Assembly (NCBI GenBank): GCA_030490835.1 | Contig: CM059972.1 | Coordinates: 30,173,452-30,237,451 of the forward strand | From: Annona cherimola | Lineage: Eukaryota > Streptophyta > Magnoliopsida > Magnoliales > Annonaceae | Length of the DNA: 64,000 bases | Direction of reading: 5' to 3' | Shown here: in pieces, positions 10,901 through 21,964 of the stretch | Numbering within the stretch: position 1 is the first letter of the stretch | Layout: every line of letters begins with the position of its first letter | Notes under the pieces: generated by a model | What the model saw: the letters and a program-made list of their open reading frames with translations, nothing else | What the model was told of the DNA's origin: nothing | Databases searched by the model: none | Translations under genes and position numbers: made by a program

Positions 10901-12465
10901 TAACTTATTAATTTCAAAAATTAGATGCTGTTAGATGCTGTTAGATGATGTTAGATGCTGTTAGATGTCGTTAGATGCCGTTAGACGCTGTTAGATTAAG
11001 TTGGATTTCTTTAAATCATATTAACTGGGTTTCAAATTCAGAAATTAAGGTTTAAATGACCTTATAAGGGGCCTAGGATCATATTACAGGTGTTAAATTA
11101 GGATTAACTTATTAATTTCAAAAATTAGATGTTGTTAGATGCTGTTAGATGCCGTTAGATGCTGTTAGATGCCATTAGATGCCGTTAGATGCTGTTAGAT
11201 GCTGTTAGATGCCATTAGATGCCGTTAGATGCTGTTAGATTAAGTTGGATTTCTTTAAATCATATTAACTGGGTTTCAAATTCAGAAATTAAGGTCTAAA
11301 TGACCTTATAAGGGGCCTAGGATCATATTACAGGTGTTAAATTAGGATTAACTTATTAATTTCAAAAATTAGATGCTGTTAGATGCTGTTAGATGCCGTT
11401 AGATGCTGTTAGATGCTGTTAGATGCTATTAGATGCCGTTAGATGCTGTTAGATGCTGTTAGATGCCATTAGATGCCGTTAGACGCTGTTAGATTAAGTT
11501 GGATTTCTTTAAATCATATTATATGAGTTTAAAATTCCGTAATTAAGGTCTAAATGACCTTATAAGGGGCCTAGAATCATATTACAGGTGTTAAATTAGG
11601 ATTAACTTATTAATTTCAAAAATTAGATGCTGTTAGATGCTGTTAGATGCTGTTAAATTCCGTTAGATGCTGTTAGATGCTGTTAGATGCCGTTAGATGC
11701 CGTTAGACGCTGTTAGATTAAGTTGGATTTCTTTAAATCATATTAACTGGGTTTCAAATTCCGTAATTAAGATCTAAATGACCTTATAAGGGGCATAGGA
11801 TCATATTACAGGTGTTAAATTAGGATTAACTTATTAATTTCAAAAATTAGATGCTGTTAGATGCTGTTAGATGCTGTTAGATTCCGTTAGATTCCGTTAG
11901 ATGCTGTTAGATGTTGTTAGATTCCGTTAGATGCTGTTAGATGCTGTTAGATGCCGTTAGATGCCGTTAGACGCTGTTAGATTAAGTTGGATTTCTTTAA
12001 ATCATATTAACTAGGTTTCAAATTTAGAAATTAAGGTCTAAATGACCTTATAAGGGGCCTAGGATCATATTACAGGTGTTAAATTATGATTAACTTATTA
12101 ATTTCAAAAATTAGATGCTGTTAGATGCTGTTAGATGCTGTTAGATGCTGTTAGATGCTGTTAGACGCTGTTAGATGCTGTTAGACGCTGTTAGATGCTG
12201 TTAGACGCTGTTAGATTATGATGATTTTATTAAATCATATAATATGAGTTTCAAATTCTGAATTTATGGTCTAAATGACATTATAAGGGACCTAGGATTA
12301 TATTACAGGTGTTAAATTATGATTAACTTATTAATTTTAAAAATTAGATGCTGTTAGATGCTGTTAGATGCTGTTAGATACTATTAGATGCTGTTAGATG
12401 CTGTTAGATGCTGTTAGATACTATTAGATGCTGTTAGATGCAGTTAGATGCCGTTAGATCCGATT
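10901..12465. repeat. Compound minisatellite: TTAGATGCTG decamers in 203-263 bp units
   Basis: Seven higher-order units start at 'attaatttcaaaaattagatg' near 10904, 11107, 11351, 11603, 11828, 12091 and 12330. Each has a run of roughly 7-13 decamers (TTAGATGCTG, with TGCCG, ACGCTG and TTCCG variants), then a ~130-bp spacer ('ttagattaagttggattt', 'gaccttataaggggcc', 'ggtgttaaattaggatt'). The number of decamers differs between units, so slippage acts on the decamers while the larger unit is amplified separately. Confidence 0.97.
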
Positions 12466-12884
12466 TTATTCAGAAAATAATAAAATATTAATAAATTTTC
12501 AAAAATTCGAGAAAAATAAAAGAACTTGTTATTTTTGAGAGTACTATGATTACATTAACTTTAAATAATATGAAATAACTTCTAATAAAATTTATATTTT
12601 CTAACTTTACTAATTATAATGAAATCTTTTTAAAAAATAATTTTTTGTACAAAAAAATTTTTAGAAATTTTCAAATGATGAGAAATTATGTCCACATACA
12701 TTTTAATATTTCATCTAGCAAATAAATGGAATAGATTGAAATTTTGTATATATATAATACAAATTTTATCAAAAAACCAAACATACTCACGTTTTTAAGT
12801 TATTATACTCTCGCTGTAAAATTACCAAAATGCCCAGCTTCCTTTTTTTTACCCAAGGGAAGTGCTTCCTATGGGTTGGGACTC
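12466..12884 (-). repeat. Right arm of the MULE, with terminal inverted repeat at 12785-12884
   Basis: AT-rich sequence without genes. The last ~34 bases are the inverted partner of the left end. A further matched block near 12821-12835 ('attaccaaaatgccc') mirrors the left arm. It ends exactly at the 9-bp target duplication (12885-12893). Confidence 0.75.
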
Positions 12885-12893
12885 TACTTCTAT

Positions 12894-13163
12894 TTGTATA
12901 AGCTGGAAGTATTGGAATAAATATTCTTGCATATGCGTGTCAACTTGTCTGATAATAATAAAAAATCGACGATGCTAATCTTTCCTTTGTGCGCTCCATT
13001 ATTTGAGGGAATTGTACTGAAATCATTCAAAAAAAAAAACAAAAACAGAGTATAAAACTGTTGTCTGACTTTTTTAAAAATTATTAATTCATTAGTTTTA
13101 TGTTTTTAATACATTGACTTCCACGCGGAGACTTGAGAAAAATTCTACTTTCGCTACCATTTT
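12894..13163 (+). other. Displaced 3' UTR and flank of P450 copy A
   Basis: This is the sequence that would directly follow 4450 without the MULE. It holds AATAAA at 12916-12921 and no coding sequence. Polyadenylation of any copy A transcript would now need a site inside the MULE. Confidence 0.45.
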
Positions 13164-13211
13164 ATCGTCGTTGCTTGGAACAGAGTTCGACTTGGAATTT
13201 TGATTTTATCA

Positions 13212-13265
<54 letters not shown>

Positions 13266-13336
13266 CCGTTGCTTGGAATAGAGCGTTCGACTTGGAATTT
13301 TATTTTTATCAGTCGGGCGGCGGGCGGGGGTGGGGT

Positions 13337-13380
<44 letters not shown>
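13164..13380. repeat. Tandem ~110-bp duplication ending in two (GA)n microsatellites
   Basis: Two (AG)n runs, 13215-13262 and 13338-13380, each follow a related sequence: 'cgttgcttggaacagagttcgacttgg' in the first and the same with 'aatagagcgttcg' in the second (the phrase is continuous in the window). The whole block was therefore duplicated together with its microsatellite. The plus strand is open through it only because GA repeats encode Arg/Glu. Confidence 0.9.
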
Positions 13381-13384
<4 letters not shown>

Positions 13385-14286
13385 ATGATGACGTGAGGGA
13401 GATGATGACGTGAGGGAGATCAGGCGCGTAGCATTGGGTTAAAAAAAATGATCGGAAAGGTGACTTACAAGGAAACGATCCAAAGTTTCATCCGAAATCA
13501 AAGCATTGGGTCATTTGCAAAGCCGCCCTGAAGTTTCTTATAATCATACCTGGCACCACTAGGTAAACTTACTTTTGACAAAATCTGTTAGTACTGTTAG
13601 ATTTTATAAGTAGAGCCTAATATTGTAGTCTTTGGATTCAGCTTAAAAGTGGAAGTACAGTATATGACGGAACCTAGCAGTTTTCATTAGGTGGTTAATT
13701 CTTTTACTTTTTAAATCATGATTGGAAAAAACTCTACTTAAGCATAGGATAGTCTTGTCCCTCCCTCGTTCACTAGAACACGTTGTGGCTACTCATCCAT
13801 CCTTAGTATTAAGAGGAGAAGTGTCTAAGGAGAAAATCTTGCATTCAACGACATTATATTCATTCATCAGATGATGAAATCTATGTTAACAAATTTAGGT
13901 ATGCTTCTGCATCATATAATTTCTAATAAATACATGCATACATTGTTGGAAACGTGTATCCGTTGCCACTGATATAACGTGTGAAGCATGTGTTGTATCA
14001 TGATTTTTGACAAAATTGTTCAGTATATCTATGTGGTTTTTGACATTGATTATTTGCTAGCTATCAATAGAGAATGGGTTGGTTGCTCATTTCACTTGTA
14101 TATTTAATATGATCATGACCGGTGGCATTTGAAGGCCACGGTTGGCTGTGCGCGTTATTTAAGGAGCGGTCATTTCTAGTTTAAAAATTATGCTTTTATT
14201 AGGACTTGTTAGCGTAAATTGTTCGAGCTTAATAGATAAGCTTTGCCAAAGGTTACCAACAAGCACAGTAATTTTACACTTTTTAA
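13381..14286. other. Non-coding stretch, nothing recognised
   Basis: It begins with a short tandem duplication ('atgatgacgtgagggag' twice, 13386-13420) and continues as ordinary AT-rich sequence. No open frame of note, transposon end or RNA gene is recognised. Confidence 0.5.
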
Positions 14287-15142
14287 TCAAAATACGTACG
14301 GGTTGGTGACCATGGTATTAAGTGTCCAGGATACCGCAGAAACAGGTCCTTGCTCCTTATCAAATTCGTCGGGCGGATCAATAGAAGTGAATGAAAGCAG
14401 CTCTTCATCATGTTGCAGTCGTGCCATTTTTTCCTTGCCCATGCAAATCCAAGCTTCCATCCCATCCCCAGATTGCGTTTCTAGAATAATAACGGAACAC
14501 TGAAAAAGGCTAATCCTTGGCTTATCCAAATTGGCTTTCCTCACCCAAAATCAGCTTCGTGGAAAGGAAATCTGCACCAACTACTGACGGCGAAGATATC
14601 CATCCCACCTTCACCATACTTCCTAAGCACAGTTTTCAAGCTCCCAAGATACTCCTCAGCTCCGTCAGAACCTTGCAGCCTTTTGATCAAATCGTAGTCC
14701 AACTTACTTATTGCATCCCTCATTTTAGCTTCCAGAAATCGCTGCAGGTCACCATCATCATCTCCATTCCACTCTTCAGGCTCAAGCCTCACAATTGCAA
14801 TTTTTACGAGATTCCCAAATGTGAGGTTTGGCAATTGCGGCACCATCCTTGGACGTAGATTCACTGCCTGCGACATCACGCAAGACCTTTCCAAACCCGC
14901 GTCGCCTCGCGCCCTCATCATGCACCGCCACATGAGCACCGACACCGGTCCCACGCGAGTTGGGAGGAGGCCCCCGCGGTGGCTCTGTTTCGCAGAGCTA
15001 TGACCTTAGAAACGCTAAACACGAACCTCTTCATCGCTAGATCACCACAGAATTGGAATTCTATCTTGGAATCCCATTGTAGAAAGCTTGGTTGCGGCGG
15101 AAATTTAGCTACTACATCTAAGCTAGGAGAGAGATTGTTGGG
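14287..15142 (-). pseudogene. BAHD acyltransferase pseudogene (C-terminal ~285 codons)
   Basis: BAHD enzymes transfer acyl groups from acyl-CoA to alcohols or amines in plant secondary metabolism. On the minus strand, from 15142 down, the frame reads ...SPSLDVVAKFPPQPSF, then MKRFVFSVS, PTRVGPVSVLMWRC, VNLRPRMVPQLPN, then DFG-stop-GKPIW, then SGDGMEAWICM and DEELLSF. These are the usual blocks of the C-terminal two thirds of a BAHD protein in the right order. The conserved DFGWG motif has its Trp codon changed to TGA (14541-14543). There is a frameshift just after it, another near 14962-14970, and the N-terminal third with the catalytic HxxxD motif is absent. A typical family member has 430-460 residues. 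The gene is dead; the exact enzyme cannot be told. Confidence 0.85.
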
Positions 15143-15440
15143 AATATTTCACATAATAACACTACTTGGAAATAATCTCACAATATTACTTGAAAATATT
15201 CTCACAGTAATACTTGAAAATAACCCCCAAAGTAATGCTATTTGAAATATATCAAACCAAGACTCATATCCCCCGATAAATATGCTAATGATGAAAAATA
15301 GTTTCTCCAAATGAAAAACTGAATATTACAATGCAATAAAAACAACATACCTCAAAAGTGAAACCCAAAAACATTTTTATAGCCTAGCCAAAATATGGCC
15401 TAGCTTGACCCCAAAGTTAGCTACAACTATTAGCTTATGG
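15143..15440. other. Non-coding flank of the BAHD remnant
   Basis: Near 15150-15245 a short imperfect tandem repeat is visible ('ctcacaatattacttgaaaat', 'ctcacagtaatacttgaaaat'). It may mark the break that removed the N-terminal part of the BAHD gene. Nothing else is recognised. Confidence 0.45.
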
Positions 15441-15803
15441 GAATGCAAAACCCTACGTTATATACAGCCGACGGAAAGTTGGCTGAAAAGGGCGGTTGCT
15501 TCCGTGAACATCTGACGACTTTCGAGAACTTTTTCAAGTGGACGGATAAGTAAAAGTAGCTTGATTTCGTTTTAAAATTTTTCAATGATTAGTAAGATGG
15601 AAAAAAGAAATTGAAAAGTTGCTGTTGTGGGAAAGTTTCAAAAATATGATAAAAGCCACCGGAGCTTTGACTGGATGGTGCAAGCGGCAGGCTGCTGGCA
15701 TGGGCTTGACATCCCGCAAGTGCGGGTGTTTTTAGTCCAATTTCCCCCATAGTTTGTGGGAGTTACAGATTCTTCTGGTTTGGATTATTTATAAAGAAAA
15801 TTT
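15441..15803. repeat. ~350-bp direct repeat, copy 1 (partner 16246-16606)
   Basis: The block beginning 'gcaaaaccctacgttatata' and ending 'ggattatttataaagaaaa' recurs ~805 bp downstream with about a dozen differences. It is not AT-rich throughout ('gggcggttgcttccgtgaac', 'caagcggcaggctgctggc'). No protein is recognised in either copy. It could be a solo repeat or two remnants of one transposon end. Confidence 0.9.
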
Positions 15804-16245
15804 CACTGGGCACATATCTAGGTTATTTATTTAATATAGATTTGTCAAATACTTTTCTTTTCGTAAATCTAGCGAATTTATAGAGTTCGAAAAAAAGTAG
15901 ATAATTGTAAAAACTTAAAATTTTTATCCATTCCTCAACAATTACGCATAAATTCCTACTTAACTAATTAGCGTACCCATGAAGGGATTTTCAAGGATGG
16001 ATTTAAAAATCTAAGAAGTTTTTTTTCAAAATTCAACTCGATAGCTTCCGTTCACTCTTCCCTATCTATTTTTTTCTGCATTGGCATTATTTTTAAAGAG
16101 TGCGTCACTGGTCACTAACACCTGCCTGCCAACACTCTCCATTAATGTTCATAAATTTATTTTTATTAATTTATTATTATTATACATTAAAATTTCTTCT
16201 TAATTTATTGCAAGAGCATCTCTAACCGGGAATTCAATTCCTGTA
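15804..16245. other. Spacer between the two 350-bp repeats
   Basis: AT-rich sequence with no gene. It is bounded by the two direct repeats, so the arrangement resembles an LTR-internal-LTR layout. It has no primer-binding site, no polypurine tract and no coding capacity, so I do not call it a retrotransposon. Confidence 0.45.
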
Positions 16246-16606
16246 TGCTTTGCAAAACCCTACGTTATATATAGCCGACGGAAAGTTGGCTGAAAAGGGC
16301 GGTTGCTTCCGTGAACATCTGACGACTTTCGAGAACTTTTTCAAGTGGACGGATAAGTAAAAGCAGCTTGATTTCGTTTTAAAATTTTTCATTGATTAGT
16401 AAGATGGAAAAAAGAAATTGAAAAGTTGCTGTTGTGGGAAAGTTTCAAAAATATGATAAAAGCCACCGGAGCTTTGCCTGCGTGGTGCAAGCGGCAGGCT
16501 GCTGGCATGGGCTTAACATCCCGCAAGTGCGGGTGTTTTCATTCCAATTTTCCCCTTAGTTTGTGGGAGTTACAGATTCTCCTGGTTTGGATTATTTATA
16601 AAGAAA
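16246..16606. repeat. ~350-bp direct repeat, copy 2
   Basis: Partner of 15441-15803 in the same orientation. The copies diverge where copy 2 continues 'aaaaaattctatactg' and copy 1 continues 'tttcactgggcac'. Confidence 0.9.
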
Positions 16607-17319
16607 AAATTCTATACTGTGTAAGAGTTATAGAAGTACTTAATTTGATGTCAAATGTCATTGTGTATAAAATATCAATTAAAAAAATAAAATGATGTGA
16701 TAAAATAGGATAACATTAGTAATAAAGGGTAATTATATGAAAAATGTATAAATGATTTTAAATTAAAGTAATTATATGAAAATACTCGTTGAAATTATTG
16801 AAAACTAGGGCGTTGGAAAAATTCGGTGGAAAAGTTTTTTTTAATGGTCATGTAGAGTAGATCTTAGATGAGTAGCTCATTGATTCCAAGAAATCTTATT
16901 TGCGCGGTCATCTCATACGGTAATAGGCCAACCACCGAAGTAATTATATTTAATAGATATATAAGTTTCATTTAGATTTTAAAAAAATGACAACGGATAC
17001 TTGTAACTGCTTGTTGATTTTAAAAATAAAATATCAAATAAATTTTATAATTTTAGATGACGCAAAATTAAGGGTTGATCGTCTAGAGTACACATCTAAT
17101 ATAGGTGACATAATTTTTTTAAAAAAATAAGGAGTGATTTAGTCTAGTTTAGAAAATCATCTCGTGGAGGAGAGAAGAAGGTGAGTAACATTTATGTAAT
17201 TTCCACAAGTCAAAAGATAGACATCGTGTTTCAAAATAATCCTCTTTCAGGTGAAAAAGACATTTTGTGCCATTTAGTTTTGTGATCGAACCCCACCATA
17301 CAGTTGAACAGGTATATGT
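16607..17319. other. AT-rich non-coding stretch
   Basis: No gene, RNA or clear transposon end is seen. Short A/T homopolymers dominate. Confidence 0.4.
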
Positions 17320-19080
17320 ATTATGTCGGGCATAATTTGCTACACCAAAAGCTTTTTACACTAAAGGGTGTCAGGGAAGTGATAAACTTTTGGATGAAAA
17401 GTTTTTGAATGGAGAGAAAACGATATGAAATAATGGAGTTAACGATGAAGAGTAAAGAAAATAAAGTTAAAATACATAAGTTATTTATGTGGATAGTTGT
17501 ATACAAATGATTGAAAGTTAGAGTAGCTATATAGAAATATGTGAAAAATGATTAAAATATAGAATAGTTGTGAAGAGTGAAAAGTTTTAAATTGAAAAAT
17601 TTTTGTTTGAAAAGTTTTGTTATTAAACAAATATGCCCATCTTTTTTATCCCGCAACTATCATATTTTTAAATTATTTCTTTACATTTCCCTTTAAAATT
17701 TTCAATTATTTCTACACAAATGCTTATATACCTAATTTATCTATTTTAATTTTATTTTTTACTTCTTATCATTATCTTTATTATATCATATCATTTTCTT
17801 CCATTTCATAAACTTTAATATCAAGGGCATATTTGTTAAATCCGAAAACTTTTCAAATTAAAACTTTTAGGATATGTTTGTTTTTAACAAAAACTATTCA
17901 ACTAAAATTTTTTACCCTCCATAACTACTTTATTTTAAAATTATTTCTTAATATCTTTTTATACAACTACTTTATTTTTAATCATTTCTGCACAACTACC
18001 CATACAATTAACTTATTTATTTTAATATTATTCTTTTTGTGCCTAATCATTACCCTTATCATAACACATCATTTTTTACCAATTTAACAACTATTATATT
18101 AAAAAAATTTCATCAAATTTTTTTATCACTTTCCAAACACAGCCTCAATCTACTACTTTTCACTCTTCACGTTTACCCTATTGTTAATCATTTTTACACA
18201 TCTTCTTAGCAACTATCTTATCTTTCAATCATTTCTATATGATTACATATATAACTAACTTATCTATTTTATCTATATTTTTTTACTCCTCATTATTACC
18301 TATATTATATCATATCATTTTCTCCAAATTCAAAAACTTTTCGTCAAAAAGTTTTATTACTTCCCAAATACATCCAAAGAAAAATTATCATTTCTCAAAC
18401 ACACTAGATATGCATAAGGGAAATGCCCCATTTCAAATTGTCAGCCATTTTGCAAGTATTTAATTCACCTTATTCATAGGAATACATTAGGAAATTAAAC
18501 ATATTAAGTGTGTGGTTGAGAAGTGATAGAACTTTTAGATAAAAAGTTTTTGGTTTAAAAGTTGTTAAATTAATAGAAAATAATGTGATATGATAGGGGG
18601 TAATAATAAAGTATAAAGAGAATAAAGTTAAAATAGATAGATTAATTGTATAAGTAGTCGTGTAGATACGATTAAAAAATAAGATAGTCGTATAACAATA
18701 AGTGAAGAAATAATTTTAAAATACGGTAATCACGAAGAGTAAAAAGTTTTAGATTGATGGTGTGTTTGGCAAGACAAAACATGTCATTCAAGCTTTTCAC
18801 TCTTCATAACTATTATATTTTTAATTATTTTTTTACATTTTTTATGTAAGTACCCAATTTTCAGTCATTTCTATACAACTGAGTATACAACTAACCTATT
18901 TATTTTAACTTTATTCTCTTTACTTCTCATCATTACCTCTATTATACTACATTATTTTCATTCATTTTGACAACTTTTACACGAAAAAAATTTCATACGA
19001 AAGTTTTATCACTTCCTAAATATACCCTGAAAAGTTTTAATTTGAAAAGTTTTTGTTAAAATCAAACACACCCTAAAGAC
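17320..19080. mobile_element. Cluster of about six Tourist-like MITE copies in both orientations
   Basis: A ~270-310 bp unit recurs with phrases 'actcttcacaactatcatatttttaa', 'caatcatttctacacaact', 'ttattttaactttattctctt' and 'cacttcccaaacacaccc' (each stands in pieces in the window). Inverted copies lie at about 17330-17620 and 18490-18760; forward copies at about 17620-17840, 17860-18150, 18160-18380 and 18765-19075. The ends read GGTGTGTTTGG or its complement. The better preserved copy at 35197-35468 has a TAA duplication, which suggests PIF/Harbinger Tourist-type elements. None encodes a protein. Confidence 0.75.
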
Positions 19081-20384
19081 GCAGCAAAACATGATTATCC
19101 ATAGTGGAACTGTTAAAAATGGACCGGTTGTATCCTAAAATGACTAGCTAAGTTAGGAATTCTAGTTCCATATATATAAATTAGGAACTCTTTAAGGCTT
19201 TTAACAATGTGAGATTTTCTTATAACTTAATACTCTCCCTCACGTTTAAGGCTAGAGATGTAGTGCATATCAAAAATTGTACAATGTGACAAACACATAC
19301 GGACTTAGATTTGATCTAATTCCATGTTGAGAAAGTATCATTCAAGTAAATAAGATGTAGATTTTACATGGTTCGATTTTAACCTACTCCATGGTGGTAA
19401 ATTCTATTCAATCATCATCTTAGGGTCATATGGTATCATTATTTATAACTTGTTACAAAACTTTACATAAATTTTATAAAACACCAACTTGCTCATTTTT
19501 ACAAGATATGACTATTTTGTCAACGGGAACCCTTATTACTATACCTTTATGGTAATCAAAGTGAAACCCTTTTTATCTAATAACTAAAAAATTAAAAATC
19601 TCTATCCTACTTAAAAGTGAGATGAATTCCTAATCACCTACCTAAGATGCATTTTTTACTTTTTTTTAGAGCAATTTTAATTTTCATTTGATGTAAACTT
19701 AGACATTGGTTGGTAACAATAGTTGATAGAAAGCTATCTCTACTGTATTTTTTTTAAAAACAACTTATACATCTTAACTATTTAATTACTATATTTTTTA
19801 TTTTTACCTCTATATTTCAATCATTTCATCGCATAACTATCTAATTTGTTTCACTTTACACTTATCCTATTAGAAAAACAAAAAAACAAATTGATCTAAA
19901 TAGCACTGCAGGTTGCTGCAAGAGAATTGGACTGAGTTAACCTAAATCTGCTTAAATTCGATTCAAAAAAAATTTAGTTTCGACTCAAACCGGGGGTAAA
20001 ATAAGGTTGAGTTAGTAGGGAAACAATTTAGGTTGAGTAGGTCTGTTTCGGAGTTGATCCTATCATTACTCTATTTTTAGAAACTTGCACCCTACCTTGT
20101 TTTAGGTCAGATCAATTCTAGATGTATCTTATCATATTTTTTAATGTTGGTTCCGTTCTAATTCCAGTTTTAAATTGGTTCTTTATAGTAGTCTTCGTAT
20201 TATATTTGAAAATTATAATGCTAATATAAATTTTAGTTAAAAACTTATAATCAATATGATAATAATATAGTTTTAAAATGCATTTATTGGATATATTAAA
20301 TAATAGAAAAATATATTATATTTTCAAAGATATAATATATTTTATAAAAAAGATATTGAATATATATACATAAAGGCTTGCTTC
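19081..20384. other. Non-coding stretch with possible LTR-like remnant
   Basis: Between about 19140 and 19460 the sequence has wording common in plant copia LTRs ('caatgtgagattttcttataac', 'ctccctcacgtttaaggct' in the window), but no terminal TG..CA pair with target duplication could be fixed. At 19920-20140 there is a stretch with 'ggttgagttagtaggg'-like phrases resembling hAT MITE interiors. No gene is seen. Confidence 0.35.
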
Positions 20385-20910
20385 TATGAAACCTTTTTTT
20401 CTATCTAACTCTTTCCATTTTTAAAATCTTAATGGCGATGAAAAATTTATTCCGTCAATTGTATTTAATATCATTTGCTTACCATGAAAATCCTCTTATT
20501 TGTTTATTATTATTGTATATGGGCCCCATCTATAAATGTATAAAATTAATTTAATAAAATAATTTAATACTTAAAAATCATTTTTAAGTAGTATTTCAAC
20601 ATATAAATCATCTAAAACATCATTACTATGTGGATAAATAATTATATAAGATATTATTATATTCTAATATATATATATATAAATGAATCTAAATATTTTT
20701 CTAGTAGATGTGGCCCATGGACATATTTGCTTTGAGTGAAACTTAATCTCTTATATAAACAAATGATGTTAAATATAATAACTGAATTGAATTTTAAATT
20801 AATTAGTAAAATCCTAAAAATTGAGGCAGTTACATGACTCGGCTTTTATGTAACCTTGTTCCATTGAAGCGGAGCTTACATAAAAGCGGAGCCCACATGC
20901 ATACATTTAT
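20385..20910. mobile_element. MITE of the 'CTTCTATGAAACC' foldback family
   Basis: It begins 'gcttctatgaaacc' at 20389 and runs through 'tgggccccatctataaatg', 'tttaatacttaaaaatca' and 'tctaatatatatatat', then inverted versions of its left half, ending near 'ggcttttatgtaacc'. It is a long imperfect palindrome without a reading frame. Confidence 0.6.
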
Positions 20911-21964
20911 ACTAGTAATTCGGGTCAGTTTGAGGTGCTTGTATCTTGGAACTTACTAAACCCTAATTATGTCATGTATTTTTTATTTAGGGTATTTGAT
21001 AGATTGACCTACGGGTATCCTACCCAATTTTTACCCCCTATAAATTAGGTTTCATGTAAACTCACGTTGAAAAACTCAAACCCGTTACTAAATCTAATTT
21101 GAGATTTTTTCATATATTTTTAAATATATTCTTTCATATAATCATATATATGCATTCTTATAAATTTTTTATTAAAATTTTTTATTTGAAATGTATATTA
21201 AAACTCAATGCTGTAAAACAAAATTATATTTTTTATTTTTAACAAATAATTATTATTATTATTGTTGTTTTATAAAGAAAATTTATAATATACTTAAACA
21301 TATACTATCTTAATTTATTAATTTTGATATTATGTTATATTATTTTAAAATATGAACTAGTTACTTTTACATATTTATTTTTTATTTTTAAAAAATTAAG
21401 GGCATACAAGTCATTTTTCACCCCTTAAAAAACATAATTTTTAAAAATAAAAAATAAAAATGTAAAAGTATTACAAAATGGAAAAACTTAGTATATAAAT
21501 TAAATACACTTAAGAAAACATGTTTATGAAGAAAAATTAAAAAAATTAAAAAATTGAATATTGTACGGTAAGCTAATATATAATATATTGTATACTATCA
21601 TGACTCTAGAATAATTATAGAACCATTTATCTATATAGAAATAATATTTTAGACAGTTTCGGTGTTAAAAATACAACGTTAAAATTAATATTTAATATTT
21701 AATTATTTTATTACGTTGATTTTACATATTTGTAGACGGGGCCCATTAGTAATACTAGATAAGTGAATGAGTTTTCAAGGTACTATAAATAATAATAAAT
21801 ACAATTAATGAATTTTTTTATACTATCAAAATATTCAAAATGAAAGAAGTTACATAAAAAAGAAGTTTTATAGAAGCATTCCTAATAGATAATTATTAGT
21901 AAGTGATGAAAAATATTTAGATCAATTGATAGGTGCACTCCAATCTTATAATAGTTATAATTTA
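20911..21964. other. AT-rich stretch with foldback remnants
   Basis: No gene is seen. A palindromic piece near 21360-21490 ('atttttaaaaaattaagggc' against 'ccccttaaaaaacataattttt') is the core of a foldback MITE. About 21640-21880 is half of a CTTCTATGAAACC-family element ending 'gttttatagaagca'. Confidence 0.5.

Larger units (their letters stand above)
4451..12884. mobile_element. 8.4-kb Mutator-like element (MULE) loaded with satellite DNA
   Basis: A perfect 9-bp direct repeat, tacttctat, flanks the element (4442-4450 and 12885-12893). The ends are inverted repeats. The left begins GAGGCCCAACCCAT and continues GGGAAGCGCTTCCC; the complement of the right end begins GAGTCCCAACCCAT and continues AGGAAGCACTTCCC. 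About 30 of the first 34 positions match, and a second matching block (GGGTATTTTCGGTAA on the left, GGGCATTTTGGTAA on the right) lies ~80-100 bp inside the left end. A 9-bp duplication with GG-TATTTTGGT-type arms is characteristic of MULEs. I find no transposase-like frame. The interior holds a GC-richer subterminal segment, a TA-rich stretch, two arrays of a 51-bp satellite and a compound 10-bp minisatellite, so roughly two thirds of the element is tandem repeat. It inserted in the 3' UTR of P450 copy A. Confidence 0.85.

Noticed and set aside
6106..12465. Regularly spaced repeats that might suggest a CRISPR array
   Set aside because: The units are continuous tandem repeats with no unique spacers, in plant nuclear DNA with retrotransposons; no cas-like genes.
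13133..13396. 87-codon plus-strand frame rich in Arg-Glu
   Set aside because: It is a (GA)n microsatellite read-through, not a protein.
15441..16606. Small LTR retrotransposon (direct repeats around 440 bp)
   Set aside because: No TG..CA ends, primer-binding site, polypurine tract or target duplication were found, so it is listed only as a direct repeat.
19140..19460. Solo LTR
   Set aside because: Wording is LTR-like, but no terminal inverted dinucleotides with a target duplication could be placed.
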